From NCBI RefSeq assembly GCF_042647465.1, contig NZ_JBHRVN010000004.1: 64,000 nucleotides of DNA; one strand, given 5' to 3'. A program made the position numbers and the translations under genes. The notes beneath the pieces are model-generated. The model was given only the letters and a program-made list of their open reading frames with translations, had not been told where the DNA came from and searched no databases. This DNA is from Wagnerdoeblera intermedia (GTDB lineage: Bacteria > Pseudomonadota > Alphaproteobacteria > Rhodobacterales > Rhodobacteraceae). Each line of letters opens with the position of its first letter. Within the stretch, counting starts at the first letter, position 1. This document shows, one piece after another, positions 54,225 through 62,746 of this stretch.

Positions 54225-55499
54225 TCAGAAGCTTTGCGTCGTATAATCGACCGCGTCGGGATAGAAGCTGTCCTCAATCGCGGTCTTATGCACGCGGATG
54301 AGTTTGCCGCCCTCAACCTTACTGATCGCCTGCTCGGCGAAGACCTGGTGGGTCTTGCCGTTGAAGACCTTGCGGCCCTGCGGGTGATCGGCGCTTTCTT
54401 CCCAGCCAGTCATCGCCTCAACCGCTTCGACAAATTTCTGCCGGTCAGCCGGGCCCTGGTAGCCCGCAGCCTCCATGCCCTGGCGGATCACCGAGAGCGT
54501 CTCCCAGACCGAGAACATATGCCCATAGGTCGAGACATCCCGCGCATCTGAGACCGAAGCGCCATTGTCATCCACCCCGACCGCCGCGCGATAGGCCTTT
54601 TCATGCTCAGAAGCATCCGCCTGGAGGTTGCGGCAATGCCCCTCCCAGAAATGGGTGCCCTCAAGGAACTCCAGACCCGGCGAATTCAGATCCACGGCCT
54701 CAAGGCTGTCGATGAAGCCGAAAATCTCAGGCCGCGCGCGCTTGCCGTAAAACTGCCCGAGCTCTTTGACGAAGGTCAGAACGGCGGGACCGATCATGAC
54801 GTGATAGATCACTTCCGTCTCGCGCGGGATGCGCGGGAAATAGCGGGTGAAGCTGGTCTCGGTCGGCGGGATCGCCACCATGCCCACCACTTCGCCGCCC
54901 TGAGCCTTCACCGCCTCAGAGAAATAGTCGCGGTGGTCATGGCCAAAGGCATAATCCGGGAAAATCAGCGTGACCTTTTTGCCCAGGTTCTGCGTCACAA
55001 AAGGCGCGACCGAGGTGCATTGCGCGCGCACATCCGAAATCCCCGGCTGCATCGCCCAGCGGTTCAGCGCGCCCGAGGCCACGTGGAACCCCTCTGAGCA
55101 GACCAGATAGGGGATCTTCAGCTCTCCCGCGCGCGGCGCAGAGCCGATCACCACATGGCTGAACAGCGGCCCGAAAATCAGATCACACTTTGCCTGGGTC
55201 GCAAGCTTTTCAACCACTTCAGAGCCGCGCTTCGGGTCGGTGCCGTCATCCTCAAAATGGATCTCGACAGGACGGCCATTGATGCCCCCGGCGTCATTCA
55301 GACGCTTCAGCGCCGCCTGGGCGGTGCGCTCATACCAGCGGCCATAGGCGGCCCCGATGCCGGTGCGGTGCAGCTGAAACCCCAGTTTGATCGGCGCGGC
55401 CGACTGCGCCGAAGCAAAACGCGCGGGCAGCGCCAGAGCAGCGCCCCCGGCGGCCAGACCCGCAAGAAGGCTGCGGCGGTGGATAACGGACTGCGACAT
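54225..55499 (-). CDS. HAAT periplasmic substrate-binding protein, module 3 (Tat signal)
   Basis: 424-aa leucine-binding-protein-fold receptor. N-terminus MSQSVIHRRSLLAGLAAGGAA has a twin-arginine motif (HRRSLLAG). The mature part starts IKLGFQLHRTGIGAAYGRWYERTAQAALKRLNDAGG. First gene of the module by transcription order; 30 nt after the membrane protein gene. Ligand unknown. Confidence 0.87.
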   Translation of the reverse strand: MSQSVIHRRSLLAGLAAGGAALALPARFASAQSAAPIKLGFQLHRTGIGAAYGRWYERTAQAALKRLNDAGGINGRPVEIHFEDDGTDPKRGSEVVEKLATQAKCDLIFGPLFSHVVIGSAPRAGELKIPYLVCSEGFHVASGALNRWAMQPGISDVRAQCTSVAPFVTQNLGKKVTLIFPDYAFGHDHRDYFSEAVKAQGGEVVGMVAIPPTETSFTRYFPRIPRETEVIYHVMIGPAVLTFVKELGQFYGKRARPEIFGFIDSLEAVDLNSPGLEFLEGTHFWEGHCRNLQADASEHEKAYRAAVGVDDNGASVSDARDVSTYGHMFSVWETLSVIRQGMEAAGYQGPADRQKFVEAVEAMTGWEESADHPQGRKVFNGKTHQVFAEQAISKVEGGKLIRVHKTAIEDSFYPDAVDYTTQSF

Positions 55500-55529
55500 G
55501 CGCTCTCTCCCCTCTTGATCCTGCAGCGC

Positions 55530-56894
55530 TCAGACCCCGGTGGGCGAGGACAAAAGCCACAGGCCGAATATCGTGTAACCGACCATGAGCACGCTCAGCG
55601 GCAGATGCGCAAGACCGCTTCGCCGCCCCGGTGTCATCTGCAGCGCTAACATGACAGCAAGGACGTGAACGCCAACAATTAAAGCGAATTGCAGGTTCCA
55701 GATTGCGGTCATAACGGAGCGGTCCGTCAAAAATCCCATCGAGACCCAGAAAGGCTCCAGCCCCAGAAAGGCGTCGCCCTGCAGCAGCGGATCGTTCAGC
55801 GCCAGAAGCAGATATTGCCCCGCCGTCAGCAGCATCATCAGATAATGCGCCGCATGATACCCCGCAGCGATGGCCAGAAACGACAGCATCACCGGCCCCG
55901 CAGGCAGCGCCGCACCCGAGAGACGGCGACCAAGGGCGATGGCGCCGTAAATCAAGGCCGCAGTCAGGGCAAAACTGCCGATCAGGCCAAGCGTGTTGAT
56001 CCCCTGAACCGCAGAGCGGCCGGTAAATTCGAGAGGGTTTTCGCCGATCAGCCCCAGCCAGAAAAACGTCGCCTGCAGACCATCAAAAGAAAGGGCCGCC
56101 AGCAGCAGAAGCACAAAGACCTGACCCGACGGCCGGAGCGACGGGGCAGTGACGATATGCGCCCCCGGCCAGCCGAGTTGTAAGGCACGCTCCCCCGCCG
56201 CCGTGCTGATCCGAAAGGGGGCGAGGCGGGCGATCATGGCGAAGGTCAGGTGCAGAAACTCCCCCTCCTTCAGCCAGTCCTCACCCTCAAGGCAGGCGGC
56301 GATGAAGATCACCAGCCAGTAAAGACCCGCCGCCTGTGCAAGGATCATCGGATCTTCCGGCGCAAGCGAGATGATCTGAAACCAGCTGAACCCCGCCAGA
56401 CCCGCCACCGCAGGCCAGGCCCCGAGGCGCGTCAGACCAACGCTTCCCTGCCAGCCCGTCAGCAGACGCAGCATCCTGACCGGCCCGCGCCAGGGGTTCA
56501 GCGCCCCCCAGAGATCCCCGGTCAGCAGCGACAGCAAAGGCAGCGCCACCCAGACCCCGGCCCAGAAGACCAGCGTCAGCAGATTGTGCATCGGATCGCG
56601 CGGCCCCACCCAGCCGGTGAACAGCAGCGCCAGAAAGATCACGAAAGAGAAATAGCTCAGCCAGTCCGCGCCGCTGCCCGCAGGCCAGCGCGCCAGCGTG
56701 ACCGGAGCGGGCAGGCGCAGCCAGGCCGCGCCCCCCGCCATCAGCGCCGTCAGCGCCACCGTCACCGCGGCCCCGGCCAGATAATGGCCGATCGGCAGCG
56801 TCATCACGATCGACGGCGGCAGCGCACAGGCCAGGGCCAGCCCCGGCAAGCCCGCCAGAACCGCTGCAAGAAGGGCATTGCCACTGCGCCGCAT
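55530..56894 (-). CDS. Polytopic membrane protein of unknown function
   Basis: 454-aa inner-membrane protein with about eleven or twelve hydrophobic segments and a cleavable-looking start (MRRSGNALLAAVLAGLPGLALA). Some bacterial proteins with this start pattern (TLPIGHYLAGAAVTVALT) carry the annotation fenitrothion hydrolase, but I see no convincing catalytic motif and do not rely on it. Start at 56894 follows a GGGGGAACGGG stretch; an ATG 17 codons upstream is less likely. It lies between the large sensor kinase and the importer module 3 genes, all in one direction, so it may be cotranscribed with them. Confidence 0.6.
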   Translation of the reverse strand: MRRSGNALLAAVLAGLPGLALACALPPSIVMTLPIGHYLAGAAVTVALTALMAGGAAWLRLPAPVTLARWPAGSGADWLSYFSFVIFLALLFTGWVGPRDPMHNLLTLVFWAGVWVALPLLSLLTGDLWGALNPWRGPVRMLRLLTGWQGSVGLTRLGAWPAVAGLAGFSWFQIISLAPEDPMILAQAAGLYWLVIFIAACLEGEDWLKEGEFLHLTFAMIARLAPFRISTAAGERALQLGWPGAHIVTAPSLRPSGQVFVLLLLAALSFDGLQATFFWLGLIGENPLEFTGRSAVQGINTLGLIGSFALTAALIYGAIALGRRLSGAALPAGPVMLSFLAIAAGYHAAHYLMMLLTAGQYLLLALNDPLLQGDAFLGLEPFWVSMGFLTDRSVMTAIWNLQFALIVGVHVLAVMLALQMTPGRRSGLAHLPLSVLMVGYTIFGLWLLSSPTGV

Positions 56895-56948
56895 CCCGTT
56901 CCCCCACCTCTGTCCTTCGGGGGCTAAAGCCTGACATTGGCGCAAATA

Positions 56949-59900
56949 TCAAGCCTTTGCCGCAGCCTGGCGAAAATCGCAGAGCAGCCGGACCAGATCC
57001 GCGCGCCGGAAGGGCTTCCCCAGACAGCCGTCAAATCCGGCCGCGAGATAGGCCTCAATCTGATGGGTCATGACATTGGCAGTCACCGCCGCCGCAGGCG
57101 GTGTGGCCCCGCCACCCGCAGCCGCCGCGCTGCGGATCTGCGCCAGGGCCTGGACTCCGTCGAGATCGGGCATGGAGATATCCAGAAGCAAAGCATCAAA
57201 CTGCCCGCTCTGCGCAAGTGAAACGGCCTCGCGGCCATCCGTGGCAAGCGTCACCCCGACCCCCAGACGGCTTAGCATTGATTTCAAAATCAATCGGTTG
57301 GTGGCATTATCATCGGCAAAAAGCACCTGCATCCCGCTCAGATCCGCCTGGGGCTCCGCCAGGGCGGGAAGAGCCTCCGCGGGGGCCGGGTCGGGGGGCA
57401 GGTGAACCGTCATCTCCGTCCCCTCTCCCTGCCGGCTTTTCAGGGTAATCTCTCCCCCCATCAGGCCGATCAGACGCCGCGAGATCGCAAGCCCGAGGCC
57501 CGTGCCGCCATAGCGCCGCGTGATCGCGCCATCGGCCTGTTCAAAATCCTCAAAGGCGCGGGCCTGCTGTGCGGGGGACATGCCGATCCCGGTGTCGCGC
57601 ACCGAAATCCGCAAAGCCCCGGCCGGATCGGTGAGGAAACTCACCTCTGCACCGCCCTCATGGGTGAACTTCAGGGCATTGCTGACGAGGTTATAAAGCA
57701 CCTGCAGCAGACGATGCGCATCGCCATAGCGCAGCTCCGTCGTCCCGGCATCGCGGGTGACGGTGAAGCGCAATCCGGTCTCCCGCGCCCGCAGCGCATA
57801 GACCGCTTCCAGACGATCCGCGAGATCGGCGGGGCGAAACGGCTCCCGCGTGACGGTGAGTTTTCCGGCCTCCACTTTCGCGATGTCGAGGATGTCGTTC
57901 AGCACCGTCAATAACCCCTCACCGCTGTCACGAATGGTGGCGATCATCGACTGCTCTTCGGGGTCGGAAAGGCGCGCGGCCAGAAGATCGGCCATGCCCA
58001 GAACCCCGTTCAAAGGCGTGCGGATCTCATGGCTCATATTGGCGAGAAACTGCGATTTCGCGCGGCTCGCCGCCTCCGCACGCTCTTTGGCGGTGTAGAG
58101 ATCGGTGATGTCGGACGACACCCCGCGATAGCCCATGAAAATCCCGTCGGCGTCAAAGAAGGGCAGCCCGCTGCTGCGCACCCAGATCTCGCGCTCTCCC
58201 GGGATCCGCGCGGGATAAAACCAGACGAAGTCGCGAAAAACCTCGCCGCTGCGAATGCGCTCTTCAAAGTCAGCGGCCCCTGCAGCGGGATCGGTGGTCG
58301 GGCTCATCCGGGCGAAGCTGCGCAGATCAAGACCCATCAGCCGCGCGGCAGGACGGCCGGTCTGGGCCGTAAAGCCGTTCGAGACAAAGGTAAAACGGCA
58401 GTCACTGTCGGTCTCCCAGAACCAGTCGGGTGAGACGGCAGTGATATCGGCAAACCGCCGCTCGGCAAGGTCACGGCCCGCCAGCGCCTCGCGCAGACGC
58501 GCATTGGCGGACTGCAGATCAAGCTCGCGCGCTTTGGCGGCGGTGACATCGATATGGATGCCCGAGAGCACCTCTGCCCGTCCATCGGCCCCGCGCTGCG
58601 CCGCCTGCCCGCGCGACAGCACCCAGACCCATCGCCCCTCCCGGTGGCGCAGACGCATGGTGATCTCAAACTGCTCCTGCGCGCCGGAGCGCACGCGGTC
58701 CAGCACCGCTTCCAGCTGCACCCGGTCATCGGGATGCAAAAGCCGCCGCCAGTCGCCGAAATTCTCGACCGCCGCCTCATAGCCCAGCATCTTCCACCAA
58801 AGATCATTGGCCCGGGTTTCCCCGCTGCGCTCATCCTGCTCCCAGGTGCCGACATCTGCGCCGCGGATAATCTGCTCAATCCGGGCCGAGGCCTGCTTCA
58901 GCGGCGTGATCTCAAAATTCGCGCCCACCAGCCGGCGCGCGCTGCCATCCTGATTGCGCAACACCGCGCGCCCGCGCGACTGCACCCAGATCCAGTGGCC
59001 CTGCTGATGGCGCAGGCGGTATTCGACCGCAAAATCATCGATCTCCCCGCTGGCGAGGGCGCGAAACACCGGCCGCAGCCCGACCTTATCTTCGGGGTGG
59101 ATCAGCTTTGACCAGCGGCGGCGCATTTCGGCGGTCAGGGTCGCGGAATCAAAGCCCAGCATTTCAGCCCAGCGGTCATTCACAGTCAGATCATCGGTAA
59201 GGGCGTCATATTCCCAGGTGCCCGCAGCCGAGACGGCCAGAACATCCTCAAGCTTCTGGCGGGTCATGCGGATGTCGGTGATATCGATCTGCATGCCCAC
59301 CCGCTCCCCCGAAGGGGTCAGCCGGTCCCAGAAGCGAAACCAGCGCCCGTCGCCCAGGCGGACCTCCTCCATTCCGGGGCAGTGACGGGCGCGGGCAAGA
59401 CGTTCGGCGATAAACTCCTCCTCGCGCCCCAGGGCTTCGGGGTAGCGCCCATAGCGCAGACCACTGCGCAAAAGCGTTTCACGAGAGACGCCGGGCACCA
59501 CCTCATCGGAGAGGGGCGCCAGAAATTCGCGGTATTTTTCATTGCATAAGACCAGCCGGTCTGAGGCATCATAGATCGAGAAGCCATCGGGCAGCACATG
59601 GATCGCCGCCTCAAGAATATCGCGCGCGCGCACCGCTTCGGCTGAGGCGGCGGCCAGGGCGGCATCCTGGGCCCGCCGCGCGGTCACATCGGCCTCAACC
59701 GCGACAAAGCCGATCAGACCGCCCGCCTCATCGCGGATCGGCACCAGGCTGGAATCGACCCAATAGGCCTGGCCGTTGCGATCCGTATTACAGACCTCAA
59801 CCCGTTCAGGGCGACAGGCCGCGATGGCAGCATCCATCCGCAGGGCATTGCCGCAGCCGGTCCCGGCGGGACGCAGCACCTCCCGCGGGTCGCGGCCGAT

Positions 59901-60674
59901 CAGCTCTGCAAGCGAATAGCCGCACCGCTCCTCAAAAGCGCGGTTCACCCAGGTCACCCGAAAACCGGCATCCATCACCAGGGCATAATTACTCATGTGT
60001 CGGGCGACGTGACCAAGGCCGATCAGTTCCCTGCGGCGCCGCTCATCCTCGGTGACATCGCGCACCACCACGATGAAACCGCCGCCGGGCTGATGGGGGA
60101 CCGGGCGGGTGCGCCCGAGAGAGGCCTCAAACCACCGTTCCTGACCGGCGATGTTTAACGCATAGCGACAGCCATCCGCCCGCCCCTCAAGGCGCGCACG
60201 CTCCATAGCGGCGCCGACGATGCCCGCCACATCCGGCGGCAGGATCTCGGTGAAGGAGCGGCCCAGCATCTGCGCGCGCGCCTGGGCCAGCAGTTCCGGC
60301 GTTGAGGTGTGAATATCGGTGTAGATCCCGGAATCATCCACCTCCAGCACAAGATCGGGCATGGCGCGCAGGGTGGCCTGCAGCCGTTGCCGCGTCGCCT
60401 CCAGCGCCAGAGCGGCAGCCTGCCCCGCCCGCTCACTCTCCAGCCGCGCAAGCAGGCCGCCCAGACCGGCCGCCAGCAGATCAAGCGCCCTTCGCGCGGC
60501 CCCCGTCAGCACCGCCTGTGAGGGCAGCTGCAGCCGCATCAGACCGGGAAGCCCGTCCTCGCTCAGCAGCGGCAGAAAGACCGCCCCCTCGTGTTCAAGG
60601 GATCCGCCCTCAGCAAGGGTGGTCAGATGATCTGCGCTCAGAAACACCGGCGGGCCGCTGCCGCCGAAATGCAC
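56949..60674 (-). CDS. Large six-PAS hybrid histidine kinase (main open frame)
   Basis: 1241-aa reading frame from GTG at 60674. A GAF-like remnant (1-90) precedes six PAS units at about 100-207, 225-333, 355-470, 475-590, 600-712 and 740-860. Then a coiled linker, HisKA with phospho-His882 (ANMSHEIRTPLNGVLG), ATPase (N-box YNLVSNALKF, G-box GGTGLGLAISRR), and a receiver with phospho-Asp1165 (LLLDISMPD) and Lys1220. No membrane helix: a cytoplasmic sensor. No separate response regulator beside it. The true gene probably starts at 60883 in another frame (see the adjacent entry). Gene order puts it upstream of the membrane protein and importer module 3. Confidence 0.85.
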   Translation of the reverse strand: MHFGGSGPPVFLSADHLTTLAEGGSLEHEGAVFLPLLSEDGLPGLMRLQLPSQAVLTGAARRALDLLAAGLGGLLARLESERAGQAAALALEATRQRLQATLRAMPDLVLEVDDSGIYTDIHTSTPELLAQARAQMLGRSFTEILPPDVAGIVGAAMERARLEGRADGCRYALNIAGQERWFEASLGRTRPVPHQPGGGFIVVVRDVTEDERRRRELIGLGHVARHMSNYALVMDAGFRVTWVNRAFEERCGYSLAELIGRDPREVLRPAGTGCGNALRMDAAIAACRPERVEVCNTDRNGQAYWVDSSLVPIRDEAGGLIGFVAVEADVTARRAQDAALAAASAEAVRARDILEAAIHVLPDGFSIYDASDRLVLCNEKYREFLAPLSDEVVPGVSRETLLRSGLRYGRYPEALGREEEFIAERLARARHCPGMEEVRLGDGRWFRFWDRLTPSGERVGMQIDITDIRMTRQKLEDVLAVSAAGTWEYDALTDDLTVNDRWAEMLGFDSATLTAEMRRRWSKLIHPEDKVGLRPVFRALASGEIDDFAVEYRLRHQQGHWIWVQSRGRAVLRNQDGSARRLVGANFEITPLKQASARIEQIIRGADVGTWEQDERSGETRANDLWWKMLGYEAAVENFGDWRRLLHPDDRVQLEAVLDRVRSGAQEQFEITMRLRHREGRWVWVLSRGQAAQRGADGRAEVLSGIHIDVTAAKARELDLQSANARLREALAGRDLAERRFADITAVSPDWFWETDSDCRFTFVSNGFTAQTGRPAARLMGLDLRSFARMSPTTDPAAGAADFEERIRSGEVFRDFVWFYPARIPGEREIWVRSSGLPFFDADGIFMGYRGVSSDITDLYTAKERAEAASRAKSQFLANMSHEIRTPLNGVLGMADLLAARLSDPEEQSMIATIRDSGEGLLTVLNDILDIAKVEAGKLTVTREPFRPADLADRLEAVYALRARETGLRFTVTRDAGTTELRYGDAHRLLQVLYNLVSNALKFTHEGGAEVSFLTDPAGALRISVRDTGIGMSPAQQARAFEDFEQADGAITRRYGGTGLGLAISRRLIGLMGGEITLKSRQGEGTEMTVHLPPDPAPAEALPALAEPQADLSGMQVLFADDNATNRLILKSMLSRLGVGVTLATDGREAVSLAQSGQFDALLLDISMPDLDGVQALAQIRSAAAAGGGATPPAAAVTANVMTHQIEAYLAAGFDGCLGKPFRRADLVRLLCDFRQAAAKA

Positions 60675-60883
60675 ATCGGCAGAAAGGCAGGCGGATCCTG
60701 CCCCTGCAGGCGCATCAGCGTTATCCCCGTCCCGCCGGGACAGATCTGCTCAACCCCTGCCAGAAGGGCCTTCACCGCCGCATCCGGCGCGCGCCGCAAG
60801 GCTTCGGTCAGCAGCCCCGTGACGGCCTCCACAGGCCCCCTGCGCGGCAGCCCCCCGCGCCGTTCCGGCTTCAGTTCAGCCAC
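60638..60883 (-). pseudogene. N-terminal part of the large hybrid kinase, in another frame
   Basis: From GTG at 60883, with GGAGGGG 5-6 nt upstream, the frame reads MAELKPERRGGLPRRGPVEA...TGITLMRLQGQDPPAF, a GAF-type start, then leaves the frame and stops at 60638. The main kinase frame continues the domain with ADVHFGGSGPPVFLSADHL. Adding one T to the run at 60683-60685 (AAA on the plus strand) joins the two, giving about 1311 aa. Either a sequencing deletion or a real frameshift. Confidence 0.6.
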
Positions 60884-61146
60884 AGGCCCCTCCGTCGTCG
60901 CGTAAACGGGCTCACTCTGACGCAGCCCTCTTAAGGAAGGCTGAAGTGCTGAACGCAGCGCCGAACGCCGGGATGCGACCCTTGGGAAAAGCCGCCGGCT
61001 TCTGCGGCGCAAAGAACACAGATTGGCACTTATGCCGCCTCTCCGCCGGTCCGGACGCGAAAAACCGTCACGAGAATTCCCTTTTTCCTGCACAGGCTCT
61101 AAGTCTGCGGTATTCGGGAGAGAGACGGAAAGACCTCAGGATCATC

Positions 61147-61935
61147 ATGCGCATACTCGTGACCAATGACGACGGCATCAATGCACCGGGTCTCAGAACC
61201 CTCATCGCCATCGCGCAGGAGGTGGCCGGCCCCGAGGGGGAAGTCTGGGTCGTGGCCCCCGCCTTTGAGCAGTCGGGCGTCGGGCATTGCATCAGCTATA
61301 CCCATCCGATGATGGTCTCGAAGCTGGCGGAAAAGCGCTACGCCACCGAAGGAAGCCCGGCCGATTGCGTGCTGGTCGGCATCTATGACGTGCTCGAAGG
61401 CCAGAAGCCGGATCTGATCCTGTCGGGCGTCAACCGGGGCAATAACTCGGGTGAGAACACGCTTTATTCCGGCACGCTTGGCGCGGCGATGGAGGGTGCG
61501 CTTCAGGGCGTGAAAGCCATTGGTCTGTCGCAGTTTCTGGGGCCGGAAACCAAAGATCTTGAGGATGAATTTGAGGTGGCCCGCGATTACGGCGTTCAGG
61601 TCGTGCGCGATCTGCTGGAAAAAGGCATCTGGGAAGAGGACCGCGATTACCGGATCTTTTATTCGGTGAACTTCCCGCCGCGTGCCTCAAAGGACGTGAA
61701 GGGGGTCAAAATCGCCGCCCAGGGCTTCCGCCAGGGCACCGGCTATGGCGTTGAGCCGCATTTCTCGCCTTCGGGCCGCCGGTTCCTGTGGATCCGCTCG
61801 GCGGACCAGCGGGCCGCAACGGCAGCCGGCGCCGATGTGGCGCTGAACCTTGAGGGCTATATCTCGATCACGCCCATGCGCTGCGATCTGACCGCCCATG
61901 ACCGTCTGGCAGAACTTGAGGCGCGGTTCACATGA
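61147..61935 (+). CDS. surE: 5'/3'-nucleotidase SurE
   Basis: 262-aa metal-dependent phosphatase of nucleoside monophosphates. Metal and active-site residues Asp8, Asp9, Ser43 (APAFEQSGVGH) and Asn96 (LSGVNRGNNSGENT) are present, with GTLGAAMEGALQGV following. Start at 61147: AGGA 6 nt upstream and the family N-terminus MRILVTNDDG; longer upstream frames are shadows. First gene of the conserved surE-pcm-nlpD order. Its 263-nt upstream gap is shared with the divergent kinase. Confidence 0.95.
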   Translation: MRILVTNDDGINAPGLRTLIAIAQEVAGPEGEVWVVAPAFEQSGVGHCISYTHPMMVSKLAEKRYATEGSPADCVLVGIYDVLEGQKPDLILSGVNRGNNSGENTLYSGTLGAAMEGALQGVKAIGLSQFLGPETKDLEDEFEVARDYGVQVVRDLLEKGIWEEDRDYRIFYSVNFPPRASKDVKGVKIAAQGFRQGTGYGVEPHFSPSGRRFLWIRSADQRAATAAGADVALNLEGYISITPMRCDLTAHDRLAELEARFT

Positions 61936-62663
61936 GCGAAGCCGAGGGTTCTGAGCCGGAAGAAACCCTCGCGGAGCGCAAGATGCGCTTCCTTTTCGCC
62001 CTGCGCTCGCGTGGGGTGACGGACAAGGCTGTGCTCTCAGCCATGGAAAAGATCGACCGCGGTGCCTTTGTGCGCGGTCACTTTGCCGAGCGGGCCTATG
62101 AAGATATGCCGCTGCCGATCGCCTGCGGTCAGACCATCTCGCAGCCCTCGGTCGTGGGGTTGATGACCCAGGCGCTGGAGATCGGGCCGCGCGACATCGT
62201 GCTCGAGATCGGCACCGGTTCGGGCTATCAGGCGGCCGTGCTGAGCCAGCTGGCCCGCCGGGTCTATACCGTGGACCGCCACCGCCGCCTTGTGCGCGAG
62301 GCCGAAGAGGTTTTCGCGAAACTGGGGCTGCATAACATCACCGCCCGGACCGGCGACGGCAGTCTGGGGCCGCTGCCCCCCGCGCGCCCCGATCTGCCGG
62401 TGGTGCCGCCGCGCCGTGAGGCGGTGGCCCCTTTTGCCGATCAGGCCCCCTTTGATCGCATCATCGTCACCGCCGCCGCTGAGGATCCGCCCCCCACCCT
62501 CTTGGAGCAGTTGCGGATCGGCGGTATAATGGTCCTCCCCGTCGGGCAGTCAGACGCCGTGCAGCAGCTGGTGCGCGTGCGCCGCCTTGATGAGGGCTTC
62601 GCCTATGAGGAACTGAGGCCCGTGCGCTTCGTTCCCCTGACAGAAGGTATCGCGCCGGAGTAA
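61932..62663 (+). CDS. pcm: Protein-L-isoaspartate O-methyltransferase
   Basis: 243-aa SAM methyltransferase repairing isoaspartyl damage. ERAYEDMPLPIACGQTISQPSVVGLM then motif I VLEIGTGSGYQAA (91-102), and DRIIVTAAAEDPP. Compared with typical Pcm, a proline-rich insertion of about 17 residues (PPARPDLPVVPPRREAVA, about 155-172) sits before motif III. Overlaps surE by 4 nt (ATGA). Confidence 0.92.
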   Translation: MSEAEGSEPEETLAERKMRFLFALRSRGVTDKAVLSAMEKIDRGAFVRGHFAERAYEDMPLPIACGQTISQPSVVGLMTQALEIGPRDIVLEIGTGSGYQAAVLSQLARRVYTVDRHRRLVREAEEVFAKLGLHNITARTGDGSLGPLPPARPDLPVVPPRREAVAPFADQAPFDRIIVTAAAEDPPPTLLEQLRIGGIMVLPVGQSDAVQQLVRVRRLDEGFAYEELRPVRFVPLTEGIAPE

Positions 62664-62746
62664 GCCGCCCCTTCGGGCGCGCCGAGAACCGGAGCAGGAG
62701 AAACAGTGCCGGGGTCAATCCGGCCAGGTGACGAGGCAGAGCAGAT

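Noticed and set aside
50978..55499. Urea or branched-chain amino acid specificity for module 3
   Set aside because: HAAT sequence alone does not fix the ligand; no urease or amino-acid genes are nearby.
61010..61060. Sigma-54-like TTGGCAC in the surE upstream region
   Set aside because: The -24 half is present but the -12 half reads CCGC instead of TTGC, so no promoter is called.
60884..61093. Longer N-terminus for the large kinase from an ATG at 61093
   Set aside because: Arg/Ser-rich residues without family resemblance and no ribosome-binding site; GTG at 60883 has GGAGGGG.
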